DNA of 64,000 bases. It comes from Alphaproteobacteria bacterium (lineage in GTDB: Bacteria; Pseudomonadota; Alphaproteobacteria; Micropepsales; Micropepsaceae). Shown piece by piece: positions 49,324-57,601 of this stretch (its first letter is position 1; the number at the start of each line of letters is the position of its first letter). Under the pieces are notes generated by a model that searched no databases, had not been told where the DNA came from, and saw only the letters and a list, made by a program, of their open reading frames with translations. Position numbers and translations under genes: made by a program. The stretch is from the NCBI GenBank assembly GCA_947473475.1, contig CANJBZ010000008.1, positions 1-64,000 on the forward strand, given 5' to 3'.

Positions 49324-49980
49324 ATGGATGTAACATCCGCAACATCGGCGGCAAGCACGAGTCAAGCAACGACGGCGCAGAAAACGCTGGCGTCGAGTTT
49401 CGACACGTTTCTGACGCTTCTGACATCGCAGTTGAAAAACCAAGACCCGATGTCGCCGATGGACTCCAACCAGTTCACGCAGCAGCTCGTTCAGTTCTCG
49501 CAGGTGGAACAGCAGATCAATTCCAACAAGAGCCTTGAGAGTCTGATCGCGCTGACCAAATCACAGACGGCGACCGCCGCTGTGTCCTATCTCGGCAAGA
49601 AGCTCACCCTGATCGACGGCACGGCTTCGCTGATCGACGGAAAAGCGCAATGGACGTACACGCTGCCGAATACGGCCGCGACCGCAAGGATCGTCATCAC
49701 CGACGCCAAAGGGCATTCGGTCTACACGGCGGATGCGGAGAAACTCCGCGGGCCGCACACCTTCAATTGGGACGGCAAGGATGCCTCGGGCGCCCTGATG
49801 CCGGCAGGAACCTACACGCTGAAGGTCGCCGCAATCGGCGCCGACAAGAGCAAAATCGATAGCGCCATATCAAGCAACGGAACGATCGAGGAAGTCGATC
49901 TCTCCGGAACAGAACCCGCGCTGATGATCGGCACCATGCGGGTGCCCCTCAGCAAGGCGGCCCACATCTCGGGTCAATGA
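49324..49980 (+). CDS. flgD: flagellar hook capping protein FlgD
   Basis: A 218-residue protein in operon with fliK (9-nt gap). The N-terminal signature FDTFLTLLTSQLKNQDPMSPMDSNQFTQQLVQFSQVEQQ is the conserved FlgD scaffold region. The second half is the FlgD tudor/Ig-like hybrid domain with GPHTFNWDGKDASGALMPAGTYTL. FlgD caps the growing hook and guides FlgE assembly. Confidence 0.95.
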   Translation: MDVTSATSAASTSQATTAQKTLASSFDTFLTLLTSQLKNQDPMSPMDSNQFTQQLVQFSQVEQQINSNKSLESLIALTKSQTATAAVSYLGKKLTLIDGTASLIDGKAQWTYTLPNTAATARIVITDAKGHSVYTADAEKLRGPHTFNWDGKDASGALMPAGTYTLKVAAIGADKSKIDSAISSNGTIEEVDLSGTEPALMIGTMRVPLSKAAHISGQ

Positions 49981-50070
49981 AGCCACTGCCTGGCCGAGAA
50001 ACGGCCAGGCGGAACCAATTGGCCCAACAGGCAAGAATGCCCAAGGCCGTAAAGATTATGGAGCAGTACA

Positions 50071-51363
50071 ATGAGCCTCTACGGCGCATTGCTTACCGGC
50101 GTGTCCGGCCTTGATGCGAATAGCCGCGCGCTTAGCGTGACCTCTTCGAACATCTCCAACGTCAATACGATCGGCTACAAAACCAGCCGCGCGGATTTCT
50201 CGACATTCCTGGCGACATCCGGGTCGGCGAAGGATATTTCCCCAGCCAGCGTTCAGGTCAGCTCGAGCCAAAGGGTGACCGAGCAGGGGCTTTTGACCTC
50301 CACGGGCAATTCTACGGACATGGCCATTTCCGGAAGCGGTTTCTTCATCGTGACCGACAACCCGGCCAATCCGGCTTCGATGCTTTACACCCGCGCCGGC
50401 TCCTTCTCGCCTGACGCGACGGGCCGCCTGAAAAACTCCGCCGGCCTTTATCTGGAAGGATGGCAGCTTCAATCGGACGGCAGCATGCCGGTGAACCGCA
50501 ACTCACTGGACCTGATCAATCTGGGCAGCCTGAACGGAACGGCACAAGCGTCCGAGAGCATGACGCTGCGTGCCAATTTGCAGGCCTCCGCGACGGCGGT
50601 TTCTCCGTATACGCCCGGCGATATGAATGCGGGAATCGTAACGCCGCAATTTGAGCAGACCGTGAACGTCTATGACAGCCAGGGCACGGCACGTCCGATG
50701 CAGCTCTCGTTCGTCAAATCGAGCGCCGATACCTGGGAATATGAAATCTCATACCAGGGCAGCAACCTTGCCGACATCGGCGGCGCCAGCGGCAACCCGG
50801 TGGCCATGGGCACGCTTCAGTTCAATGCCGACGGCTCTTTGCTGAGCCCGCCGTCCATCACCATGAATATTCCCTGGGCAACAACCACGGGCCTGTTGCC
50901 GCAATCGATCGACATTTCGTTCGGCACGGTGGGCCAGTCAAACGGCGTTTCGCAGTTCGATGCGCCGTCCGCGCTGACGGCCGCGAATGTCGACGGCGCT
51001 CCCTATGGCGCGTTGACGTCGGTGTCGGTCGACAGAGACGGTTACGTGACCGCGTTGTTCGACAACGGCATTGAGAAGCGCGTGTTCAAAGTTGCGCTCG
51101 CAACCTTCACCAATGCCAACGAACTGACGCCGATGGCCGGCAACGCTTATCAGCTTACCGATTCATCGGGCGTAGCCACCATCTTGGAGCCGAGAACCGG
51201 CGGCGCCGGCGCGATTGCTTCGAGCTCGCTGGAAGCGTCAACCGTCGATCTCGCAAAGGAATTTTCCGATCTGATCACAACGCAGCGCGCCTATTCCGCC
51301 GCCACACGTATCGTCACGACGGCAGATCAAATGCTGCAGGAATTGATGCAGATCAAGCAGTAA
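50071..51363 (+). CDS. flgE: flagellar hook protein FlgE
   Basis: A 430-residue rod/hook-family protein. The N-terminus MSLYGALLTGVSGLDANSRALSVTSSNISNVNTIGYK has the ANV/SNVNT-GYK motif. The C-terminus SLEASTVDLAKEFSDLITTQRAYSAATRIVTTADQMLQELMQIK forms the coiled D0 end. The central domains (FlgE D1/D2) are visible from about 80 to 370. It follows flgD with a 90-nt gap that contains a hairpin (CCTGGCCG/CGGCCAGG), so it may be expressed partly on its own. Confidence 0.95.
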   Translation: MSLYGALLTGVSGLDANSRALSVTSSNISNVNTIGYKTSRADFSTFLATSGSAKDISPASVQVSSSQRVTEQGLLTSTGNSTDMAISGSGFFIVTDNPANPASMLYTRAGSFSPDATGRLKNSAGLYLEGWQLQSDGSMPVNRNSLDLINLGSLNGTAQASESMTLRANLQASATAVSPYTPGDMNAGIVTPQFEQTVNVYDSQGTARPMQLSFVKSSADTWEYEISYQGSNLADIGGASGNPVAMGTLQFNADGSLLSPPSITMNIPWATTTGLLPQSIDISFGTVGQSNGVSQFDAPSALTAANVDGAPYGALTSVSVDRDGYVTALFDNGIEKRVFKVALATFTNANELTPMAGNAYQLTDSSGVATILEPRTGGAGAIASSSLEASTVDLAKEFSDLITTQRAYSAATRIVTTADQMLQELMQIKQ

Positions 51364-51368
51364 CCGGT

Positions 51369-51404
51369 GAAACGGCGTCTTTAGAAGTATGAAGGCGCCG
51401 TTTC
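51369..51404 (+). terminator. hairpin after flgE
   Basis: GAAACGGCG (51369-51377) pairs with CGCCGTTTC (51396-51404), 5 nt after the flgE stop, and is followed by CATATTT. A plausible intrinsic terminator with a long loop. Confidence 0.5.
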
Positions 51405-51516
51405 CATATTTGATGGCAGCAAAGCCCTTGTCTTATCGCTTCTTTTACCCTGCCGTTTTTCGGTTTCTTAAACCGCGTGCGCTACCTTCCGCGTGGTGGG
51501 GTAATGAAGGTGGAGC

Positions 51517-51804
51517 ATGAGAGAAATGGCTGAGGAGCAGCGCCGGTCGCGCGTCAGTTATGTGATCGGGCCCGACGGCAGTCCGCTCACCTTGGCTGAT
51601 TTGCCGCCGCCAGGCACGAAGCGCTGGGTTATAAGACGCAAGGCCGAAGTGGTGGTGGCAGTCAGAGGTGGCTTGCTAAGCTTGGAAGATGCGTGCCGTC
51701 GCTATACGCTGACGGTCGAAGAATTCCTTGCATGGCAGCGCGCCATCGAGCGCTTCGGTATGCCAGGGTTGCGTGCGACACGCGTTCAGCAATACCGGCA
51801 CTAA
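51517..51804 (+). CDS. sciP: SciP-family (DUF1153) CtrA regulator
   Basis: AAGGTGGAG lies just before ATG 51517. The 95-residue protein matches the short alphaproteobacterial DUF1153 family: VIGPDGSPLTLADLPPPGTKRWV, IRRKAEVVVAVRGGLLSLEDAC, then YTLTVEEFLAWQRAIERFGMPGLR. This is the trihelical helix-turn-helix of Caulobacter SciP. SciP binds CtrA and blocks its transcription of flagellar and cell-cycle genes. It lies between flgE and the fliF operon, fitting control of early flagellar genes. An extra nine residues precede the usual start. Confidence 0.9.
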   Translation: MREMAEEQRRSRVSYVIGPDGSPLTLADLPPPGTKRWVIRRKAEVVVAVRGGLLSLEDACRRYTLTVEEFLAWQRAIERFGMPGLRATRVQQYRH

Positions 51805-51940
51805 TCCGCCGCAGGGGTTCAAAACTAGCCGGAAAATCGCAACACGGTTTTCCGGCTTTTCTTTTTCCGCGGACCGTTGCCACCGGCTTTTTATTTACGT
51901 GGTGAACCAAGTCTCGCCACAAAATATACATTTTGAATTT

Positions 51941-52312
51941 TCAATTTAACCGCGCGCTAAGGCCGAGCCCGTCGTCGGGACTTCCCTTGCTCAAGCCGGC
52001 AATTCCGGAGCCTGTCATCTTCAAAGTTCCGGATATCGGTCCGCTCAACGCGGCGAACAATTCGTGCGCGTCCTTGCCGATCTGCTTCGCCGTTCCAATC
52101 GAGGGGGTAAATCCATCCCGGAGACGTAAGAAGAACGGTAACACCAAAATGTCCGTCGTTTGCCCGCTTTTGTAATCGCCCGGCGCGAACATCGCGCCAC
52201 TGGAAAAGGTGAGGCCAATCTCTTCATTCGAGACGGCGCCGCCTCTGTCACGTTCCGCCCAGGTTTGCACGAGATGTGCGGTCGCGCGCCCGACCGTTAA
52301 GGAAAGATTTCC
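51941..52312 (-). pseudogene. possible fragment of an outer-membrane-type beta protein
   Basis: The minus-strand frame reads GNLSLTVGRATAHLVQTWAE (upstream of any start), then EEIGLTFSSGAMFAPGDYKSG and TTDILVLPFFLRLRDG, which has the alternating pattern of beta-barrel strands. Sequence after that looks out of register, and no signal peptide or good start is present. This suggests a decayed gene. Identification of the family is not possible. The rest of 51805-52473 holds only regulatory sequence for fliF. Confidence 0.3.
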
Positions 52313-52361
52313 GGAAAACTATTTTTCCCTTTTTTTGCGCGATTTAAAAATGGGGCGTGCG

Positions 52362-52376
52362 TTAAGCCGAACTTTA
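52362..52376 (+). promoter_or_regulatory. candidate CtrA site upstream of fliF
   Basis: TTAA-GCCGAAC-TTTA matches the CtrA consensus TTAA-N7-TTAA with one mismatch. It lies about 98 nt before the TTG start of fliF. In Caulobacter the fliF operon is CtrA-controlled, and a sciP gene is nearby. Confidence 0.4.
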
Positions 52377-52473
52377 CCCAAGTCCCGGCAATGTTTGCCT
52401 AGTTCACTGGCGGACCGGGAAGAACGCATCGCGTTCACACCTTGGTTCGTCCGCGTATCAGGCGGAGGATAGC

Positions 52474-54126
52474 TTGCCGGAATTTCTTAGAGGCAATGGA
52501 CCGGCACGTATCGGTGCAATGGCTGGCGTCGCCGGCGTGTTGACCGCATTCTTTCTATACGTGTTCAACGTGATCGCCGAACCGCCCAAAGCGATCCTGT
52601 TTTCCGAACTCGAACCGCGCGATGCGACCGCGGTCGTAATGAAGCTCGAAGCCCTGAATGTCCCCTATGAGCAAAAAGGCGACGGCGGCACCATTCTGAT
52701 CCCATCCGATCAGGTCTCGAAAATCCGCATGCAGCTGGCCGCCGAAGGAATGCCCTCGGCCGGCGTTGGCTATGAGATCTTCGACAAGGGCTCCGGCTTC
52801 GGCACGACGTCATTCGTCCAGAACATCAACCGTACACGCGCTCTGGAAGGCGAACTCGCCCGCACCGTCAAATCGCTGGATTCCATCGACTCCGTGCGTG
52901 TGCATCTGGTCATTCCGGAACGGCAGGTTTTTGCGCGCGACAATCAGCCGCCATCGGCATCGGTGTTCGTCAAAACCCGCACGAAATTGTCTCGTGGGCA
53001 GGTCAACGCCATTCAGCATCTGGTTGCCGCAGCCGTAGCGGGCCTCGCCATCAGCGGCGTTGCAATTGTTGACGACAAGGGCAATTTTCTGACGCCCGGA
53101 AGCGGTCAGGGCGATGAAAGCGCCGCCATGGCGCAGGAAGAACGTACCGCCGGCTTCGAAGATCGTCTGCGGCAGCGCGTGGAAGGCATCGTGTCTTCCA
53201 TCGTCGGGCCCGGTCACGCCGATGTGCGCGCGTCCGTCGATATGGACTTCAACCGCGTTACGGAAACCGCCGAAACCTTCGATCCGGACGGCAAAGTCCT
53301 TCGTTCTTCGCAGACCGTGCAGCAAGACTCGCAATCGAAAGATGCGGTCAATGGCGCCGCCGTCAGTGTCGGCAGCGCGCTGCCGGGGCAAGCGCCCGCC
53401 GCGCCGGCGAACGACGGGTCGACTTCGGCGAACACACGGACCGAAGAACTCTTGAACTATGAGAATTCGAAGAAGACCACCACGCTGGTTCAAGACGCCG
53501 GCAAAGTGAAACACCTGTCCGTCGCCGTGGTCGTGGATGGAACCTATACGGCCGGCGCCAACGGTCAGAAAACCTATGCGCCGCGCACCGCCGACGACAT
53601 GAACAAGATCACGGCGCTTGTCCGTTCCGCGATCGGGTTTGACGAAAAGCGCGGCGACCAGCTGCAAGTCACCAATATGCGCTTTGCAGAGATCGACACC
53701 GGGCCGGAAGAACCCGTTACCGAACCCTTACTCGGCATCGACGGCACCATCTGGCTCAAGATCGGCGAAGTCTTCATCCTCTCGGTAACGGCGCTGCTCG
53801 TCTTCCTGCTCGTGGTAAAGCCGATGATCCGCCGCCTCACCACGCCGATGGTCGCGGTGACTTCCATGGCAGCGTTGCCGGCTCCTGGCGGTTCTGCGCC
53901 GGGCGCGCATCAGGCCGCTCTGGCAAACGGTAGCGGCAACGGCGGTCATGACGGCGAAGGCGGTTCTCAACCCCTCGCCATCGGCAAGCGCGATAGCATG
54001 CTCGACATCAGTCAGATCGACGGCCAGGTGCGTGAATCTTCCATTCGAAAAGTCGGCGACGTAGTAACGGCCCACCCGGAAGAGGCGATAGCCATTCTCC
54101 GCACGTGGATGCATCAACCGGTATAA
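52474..54126 (+). CDS. fliF: flagellar MS-ring protein FliF
   Basis: TTG 52474 is the start, with GGCGGAGG 5-8 nt upstream. The 550-residue protein has two spans (about 11-31 and 433-455). Between them is the ring-building motif region with DATAVVMKLEALNVPYEQKGDGGTILIPSDQV, RALEGELARTVKSLDSIDSVRVHLVIPERQVF and QVNAIQHLVAAAVAGL. The end EEAIAILRTWMHQPV is the FliG-binding helix. FliF is the base on which the rotor and export gate form. First gene of a seven-gene operon. Confidence 0.95.
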   Translation: MPEFLRGNGPARIGAMAGVAGVLTAFFLYVFNVIAEPPKAILFSELEPRDATAVVMKLEALNVPYEQKGDGGTILIPSDQVSKIRMQLAAEGMPSAGVGYEIFDKGSGFGTTSFVQNINRTRALEGELARTVKSLDSIDSVRVHLVIPERQVFARDNQPPSASVFVKTRTKLSRGQVNAIQHLVAAAVAGLAISGVAIVDDKGNFLTPGSGQGDESAAMAQEERTAGFEDRLRQRVEGIVSSIVGPGHADVRASVDMDFNRVTETAETFDPDGKVLRSSQTVQQDSQSKDAVNGAAVSVGSALPGQAPAAPANDGSTSANTRTEELLNYENSKKTTTLVQDAGKVKHLSVAVVVDGTYTAGANGQKTYAPRTADDMNKITALVRSAIGFDEKRGDQLQVTNMRFAEIDTGPEEPVTEPLLGIDGTIWLKIGEVFILSVTALLVFLLVVKPMIRRLTTPMVAVTSMAALPAPGGSAPGAHQAALANGSGNGGHDGEGGSQPLAIGKRDSMLDISQIDGQVRESSIRKVGDVVTAHPEEAIAILRTWMHQPV

Positions 54127-54129
54127 TCG

Positions 54130-55164
54130 ATGGCGCGCGCAACAAAACCTCCCGTCAAAGAAGACATCCGCCAGATTTCCGGGCCAGAGCGGGCTGCAAT
54201 ATTTTTGCTGTCGCTCGGGGAAGAGCACGGCTCCAAGCTCTGGCAGATGATGGACGAAGACGAGATCAAGGAAATCTCGCAGATGATGTCCAATCTCGGC
54301 ACCGTCAGTGCAAGCGTTGTCGAAAAACTGATGGTCGATTTCGTTTCGCAGATGTCGTCGACGGGCTCGCTGATGGGTTCCTACGAATCCACGGAGCGAT
54401 TGCTGCAGCGGTTCATGGCGGGCGACAAAGTCAGCCAGATCATGGAGGAAATCCGCGGTCCAGCCGGCCGCACCATGTGGGACAAGCTCGGCAATGTGAA
54501 CGAGGCCGTCCTCGCGAATTATTTGAAAAACGAATATCCACAAACCGTCGCGGTCGTTCTCTCCAAGATAAAATCCGAACACGCCGCGCGCGTCCTCGCC
54601 GCTTTGCCGGAAGAATTCGCGCTTGAAGTGGTGCAGCGCATGCTGCGCATGGAATCGGTACAGAAGGACATTCTCGATAAAATCGAGCAGACGTTGCGCG
54701 TGGAATTCATGTCCAATCTGGCGCGCACCGCAAAACGCGACGCGCACGAAATGATGGCGGAAATCTTCAACAATTTCGACCGCCAGACGGAAAACCGCTT
54801 TTTGACCTCATTGGAAGAACGCAGCCGAGACGCGGCCGAACGCATCAAGGCGCTCATGTTCACCTTTGAAGACCTCGGCAAACTCGATCCCGGCTCGATC
54901 CAGACGCTGCTGCGCCATGTGGAGAAGGACAAAATCGCCCTGGCGCTCAAGGGCGCCACGGACTCCTTACGCGATGTCTTCTTCTCGAACATGAGCGAGC
55001 GCGCCGGAAAAATCCTGCGTGAAGATATGGAAGCACTTGGCCCCGTGCGTCTGCGCGACGTGGATGAATCGCAATTGCGCATGGTGAATGTCGCCAAGGA
55101 CCTCGCCAACAAGGGCGAAATCATGATCGCCAGCAAGCAAGGCGAAGACGAGTTGATCTACTGA
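54130..55164 (+). CDS. fliG: flagellar motor switch protein FliG
   Basis: A 344-residue protein with the three FliG domains. [24 protein letters not shown]; middle: [26 protein letters not shown] with [48 protein letters not shown], which bears the charged residues facing MotA. It forms the torque-generating ring of the rotor. The gene is 3 nt after fliF. Confidence 0.96.
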   Translation: MARATKPPVKEDIRQISGPERAAIFLLSLGEEHGSKLWQMMDEDEIKEISQMMSNLGTVSASVVEKLMVDFVSQMSSTGSLMGSYESTERLLQRFMAGDKVSQIMEEIRGPAGRTMWDKLGNVNEAVLANYLKNEYPQTVAVVLSKIKSEHAARVLAALPEEFALEVVQRMLRMESVQKDILDKIEQTLRVEFMSNLARTAKRDAHEMMAEIFNNFDRQTENRFLTSLEERSRDAAERIKALMFTFEDLGKLDPGSIQTLLRHVEKDKIALALKGATDSLRDVFFSNMSERAGKILREDMEALGPVRLRDVDESQLRMVNVAKDLANKGEIMIASKQGEDELIY

Positions 55165-55787
55165 TGAAAAACGCGGTCAAATTCACCTTCGGCGCCGACT
55201 TCGACAGCGTGACGAACGAGGCGCAAGCCGATGCACGTGCGCGCAAGAGCTACACGCTGGACGAAATCGAAGCCATCCGGCACGAAGCCCGCGAGGAAGG
55301 CCGGCGTGACGGCGATGTGCGCGCCACCCAGGCCGTGGCGGCCTCGATCGGTCAAGTGGCAGGCGCTGTCTTATCCGCGATCCGGGCGATGGAGGCGGAG
55401 TTCGAAGTCATCCGTTCGGAAGCCGCAGGTCTTGCCCTTGCGGCGGCGAAGACGCTGGCGGGTGCGGCTCTCAATTTCGCGCCCGAAGCGGAAATTGCCG
55501 AAGCCCTTCATGCCGCATTGCATCAGGCCATCGGCGAACCGCGCGTCGTGGTGCGCACCTCGCCCACTTTGGCCGAGCGGATTCAGGAGCGGGCGACGGA
55601 AATCGCGCTGCACGAAGGATATGACGGCCGCATGCAATTCATTGCCGATGCGTCCTTGCGGAACGCCGACTGCCGGATCGAGTGGCGCGGCGGCGGCGTC
55701 GAACGCGCGCACGAAACAATAGAAAAAGCTTTGGATGATCTGGTGACTCGCCGCTTTTCGCGCAGTCCCGTTGAGGAGAACAGCTAA
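55164..55787 (+). CDS. fliH: FliH-type export regulator (FlbE-like)
   Basis: A 207-residue protein whose ATG overlaps the fliG stop by one base. It has TLDEIEAIRHEAREEGRRDGD, a helical charged segment, then EIAEALHAALHQAIGEPRVVVRTSPTLAERIQERATEI, the FliH/HrpE-like C-terminal domain. FliH binds the export ATPase FliI and holds it inactive. The position between fliG and fliN matches flbE in Caulobacter. No fliI is in the window. Confidence 0.82.
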   Translation: MKNAVKFTFGADFDSVTNEAQADARARKSYTLDEIEAIRHEAREEGRRDGDVRATQAVAASIGQVAGAVLSAIRAMEAEFEVIRSEAAGLALAAAKTLAGAALNFAPEAEIAEALHAALHQAIGEPRVVVRTSPTLAERIQERATEIALHEGYDGRMQFIADASLRNADCRIEWRGGGVERAHETIEKALDDLVTRRFSRSPVEENS

Positions 55788-56140
55788 TGGCCGAAAACGA
55801 TGTCGGTCTGCCCGAACTGGCGGGCGATGGCTCTCAGGATGGGCTGCCGCTTCTCGAAAAATCGAACAGCGGCGAAACCGATCTGAAGCGATCGGCCGTC
55901 GATCTGGAGGCCGTCTACGACGTGCCGGTCACCGTGCAGGCGATCCTCGGCAAGTCGGCGATGGAAGTGAGTCAGCTTTTGAAGCTCAGCCGCGGGACGG
56001 TGGTGCAGCTCGACCGCAAGGTCGGAGAAGCGATCGATATTTACGTCAACAACCGCTTGGTGGCGCGCGGCGAAGTCGTGCTGGTCGAAGACCGGCTCGG
56101 CGTCACCATGACGGAAATCATCAAGTCGGGACAGAACTGA
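55787..56140 (+). CDS. fliN: flagellar motor switch protein FliN
   Basis: A 117-residue protein starting at the overlap with the fliH stop. The SpoA domain (about 42-115) has VYDVPVTVQAILGKSAMEVSQLLKLSRGTVVQLDRKVGEAIDIYVNNRLVARGEVVLVEDRLGVTMTEI-type features: the LLKLSRGTVV and VGE-x-x-D-I-Y-V-N segments. It is part of the C-ring. The N-terminal 40 residues are acidic and variable. Confidence 0.95.
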   Translation: MAENDVGLPELAGDGSQDGLPLLEKSNSGETDLKRSAVDLEAVYDVPVTVQAILGKSAMEVSQLLKLSRGTVVQLDRKVGEAIDIYVNNRLVARGEVVLVEDRLGVTMTEIIKSGQN

Positions 56141-56199
56141 ACAGATTTCGCGCGCGGATGAAAACGCGAGCGGTACACCTAACGTGAAGGATGACGAAC

Positions 56200-57570
56200 A
56201 TGCGGCTTCTCATCATAGGCAGTCTCGGCGGGCAGATCGGTGCGGCCACCAAAATCGCGCTGGATAAAGGCGCCAAGGTCGCCCATGCCGGGAGCATCGA
56301 TCAGGCGCTCATGGAATTGCGCGGGGGCCGTGGGGCGGACCTCATCATGTGCGATGTCGGTCTCGACATCGCCACCCTCGTGCGGTCGCTTGCAACCGAG
56401 CACATCTGGACGCCGGTGATCGCCTGCGGTATCGGCACGGATGCGCGCCGCGCGGTGGACGCCATTCGCGCCGGCGCCAAGGAATACCTCCCCTTACCGC
56501 CCGACCCCGAGCTGATCGCCGCCGTTTTGGCCGCCGTCGCCGACGAATCGCATCAGCTCATCTTTGAAGACAATGCGACCGCAGGCGTTATCGCCATGGC
56601 CGATCAAATCGCGCCGTCCGATGCTTCCATCCTTATTACCGGCGAATCCGGAACGGGTAAGGAAGTGCTGGCGCGCTACGTTCACCGCAGAAGCGCACGG
56701 GCCGACAAGCCGTTCATTTCGGTCAATTGCGCCGCGATCCCGGAAAACCTGCTCGAATCGGAATTGTTCGGCCACGAAAAGGGCGCTTTCACCGGCGCCA
56801 TTGCACGCCGCGTCGGTAAATTCGAAGAAGCCAATGGCGGAACGCTGCTGCTGGACGAAATCAGCGAAATGGACGCGCGGCTGCAGGCCAAATTGCTGCG
56901 CGCGATTCAGGAACGCGAAATCGACCGGGTCGGCGGCGGCAAGCCGGTTAAGGTCGACATCCGCATCCTCGCGACATCGAACCGCGATCTCGCCGATGCG
57001 GTCAAACGCGGCACCTTCCGCGAAGACCTTTTGTATCGCCTGAACGTCGTCAACCTCCGGCTGCCGGCCTTGCGCGAACGGCCCAAGGACATTCTCGCAC
57101 TGGGGCGTCATTTCGTCCGTAAATATGCCGACGCCAACGGCGTTCCGTTCCGGCCTTTGTCGGGCGAAACGGAACGGTTGCTGCTCACCCACACCTGGCG
57201 CGGCAACGTGCGTGAATTGGAAAATACCATTCACCGCGCGGTCCTGTTGTCGCACGGCAGCGAAATCGTGCCGGAAGCAATCCGCCTGCCCGACGGCGCC
57301 AAGTTTTCCGAAACGGCGATGCGCACCGCCTCAGATCCAGTGACCATCGCGACCGCCGCGGCCGCGACAACGACCAGGGCGCTCGTGGGACACACCGTCT
57401 CTGAAGTCGAACGCGACTTGATCCTGGATACGCTGGATCATTGCCTTGGCAACCGTACGCATGCCGCGAATATTCTTGGGATTTCCATACGCACACTGCG
57501 AAACAAGCTGCGTGAATATACCCAGTCGGGCATTCGCGTCGCGCAGCCGGGCGAAGGACGCGCCGCCTGA
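56200..57570 (+). CDS. flbD: sigma-54 activator FlbD of flagellar genes
   Basis: ATG 56200 (MRLLIIGSLG) is preferred over ATG 56191 because GAAGG lies 9 nt upstream. In the 456-residue protein the N-terminal receiver-like domain keeps Asp in IMCDVGLD but lacks the acidic pair, as in Caulobacter FlbD. That protein is controlled by FliX rather than phosphorylation. The AAA+ domain has GESGTGKE (Walker A), GAFTGA (sigma-54 contact) and GGTLLLDEISEM (Walker B). A Fis-type helix-turn-helix (NRTHAANILGISIRTLRNKL) ends the protein. It is the likely activator of the flgK and fliK promoters. Confidence 0.93.
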   Translation: MRLLIIGSLGGQIGAATKIALDKGAKVAHAGSIDQALMELRGGRGADLIMCDVGLDIATLVRSLATEHIWTPVIACGIGTDARRAVDAIRAGAKEYLPLPPDPELIAAVLAAVADESHQLIFEDNATAGVIAMADQIAPSDASILITGESGTGKEVLARYVHRRSARADKPFISVNCAAIPENLLESELFGHEKGAFTGAIARRVGKFEEANGGTLLLDEISEMDARLQAKLLRAIQEREIDRVGGGKPVKVDIRILATSNRDLADAVKRGTFREDLLYRLNVVNLRLPALRERPKDILALGRHFVRKYADANGVPFRPLSGETERLLLTHTWRGNVRELENTIHRAVLLSHGSEIVPEAIRLPDGAKFSETAMRTASDPVTIATAAAATTTRALVGHTVSEVERDLILDTLDHCLGNRTHAANILGISIRTLRNKLREYTQSGIRVAQPGEGRAA

Positions 57571-57601
57571 TGGCTGAATTTACGGACCGGGGTGAAACGT
57601 A

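Noticed and set aside
49985-50030. TGGCCGAGAAACGGC before flgE as a sigma-54 promoter.
   Set aside because: The spacing fits, but the -12 box is GGC instead of TTGC, and the sequence is fully explained as a hairpin.
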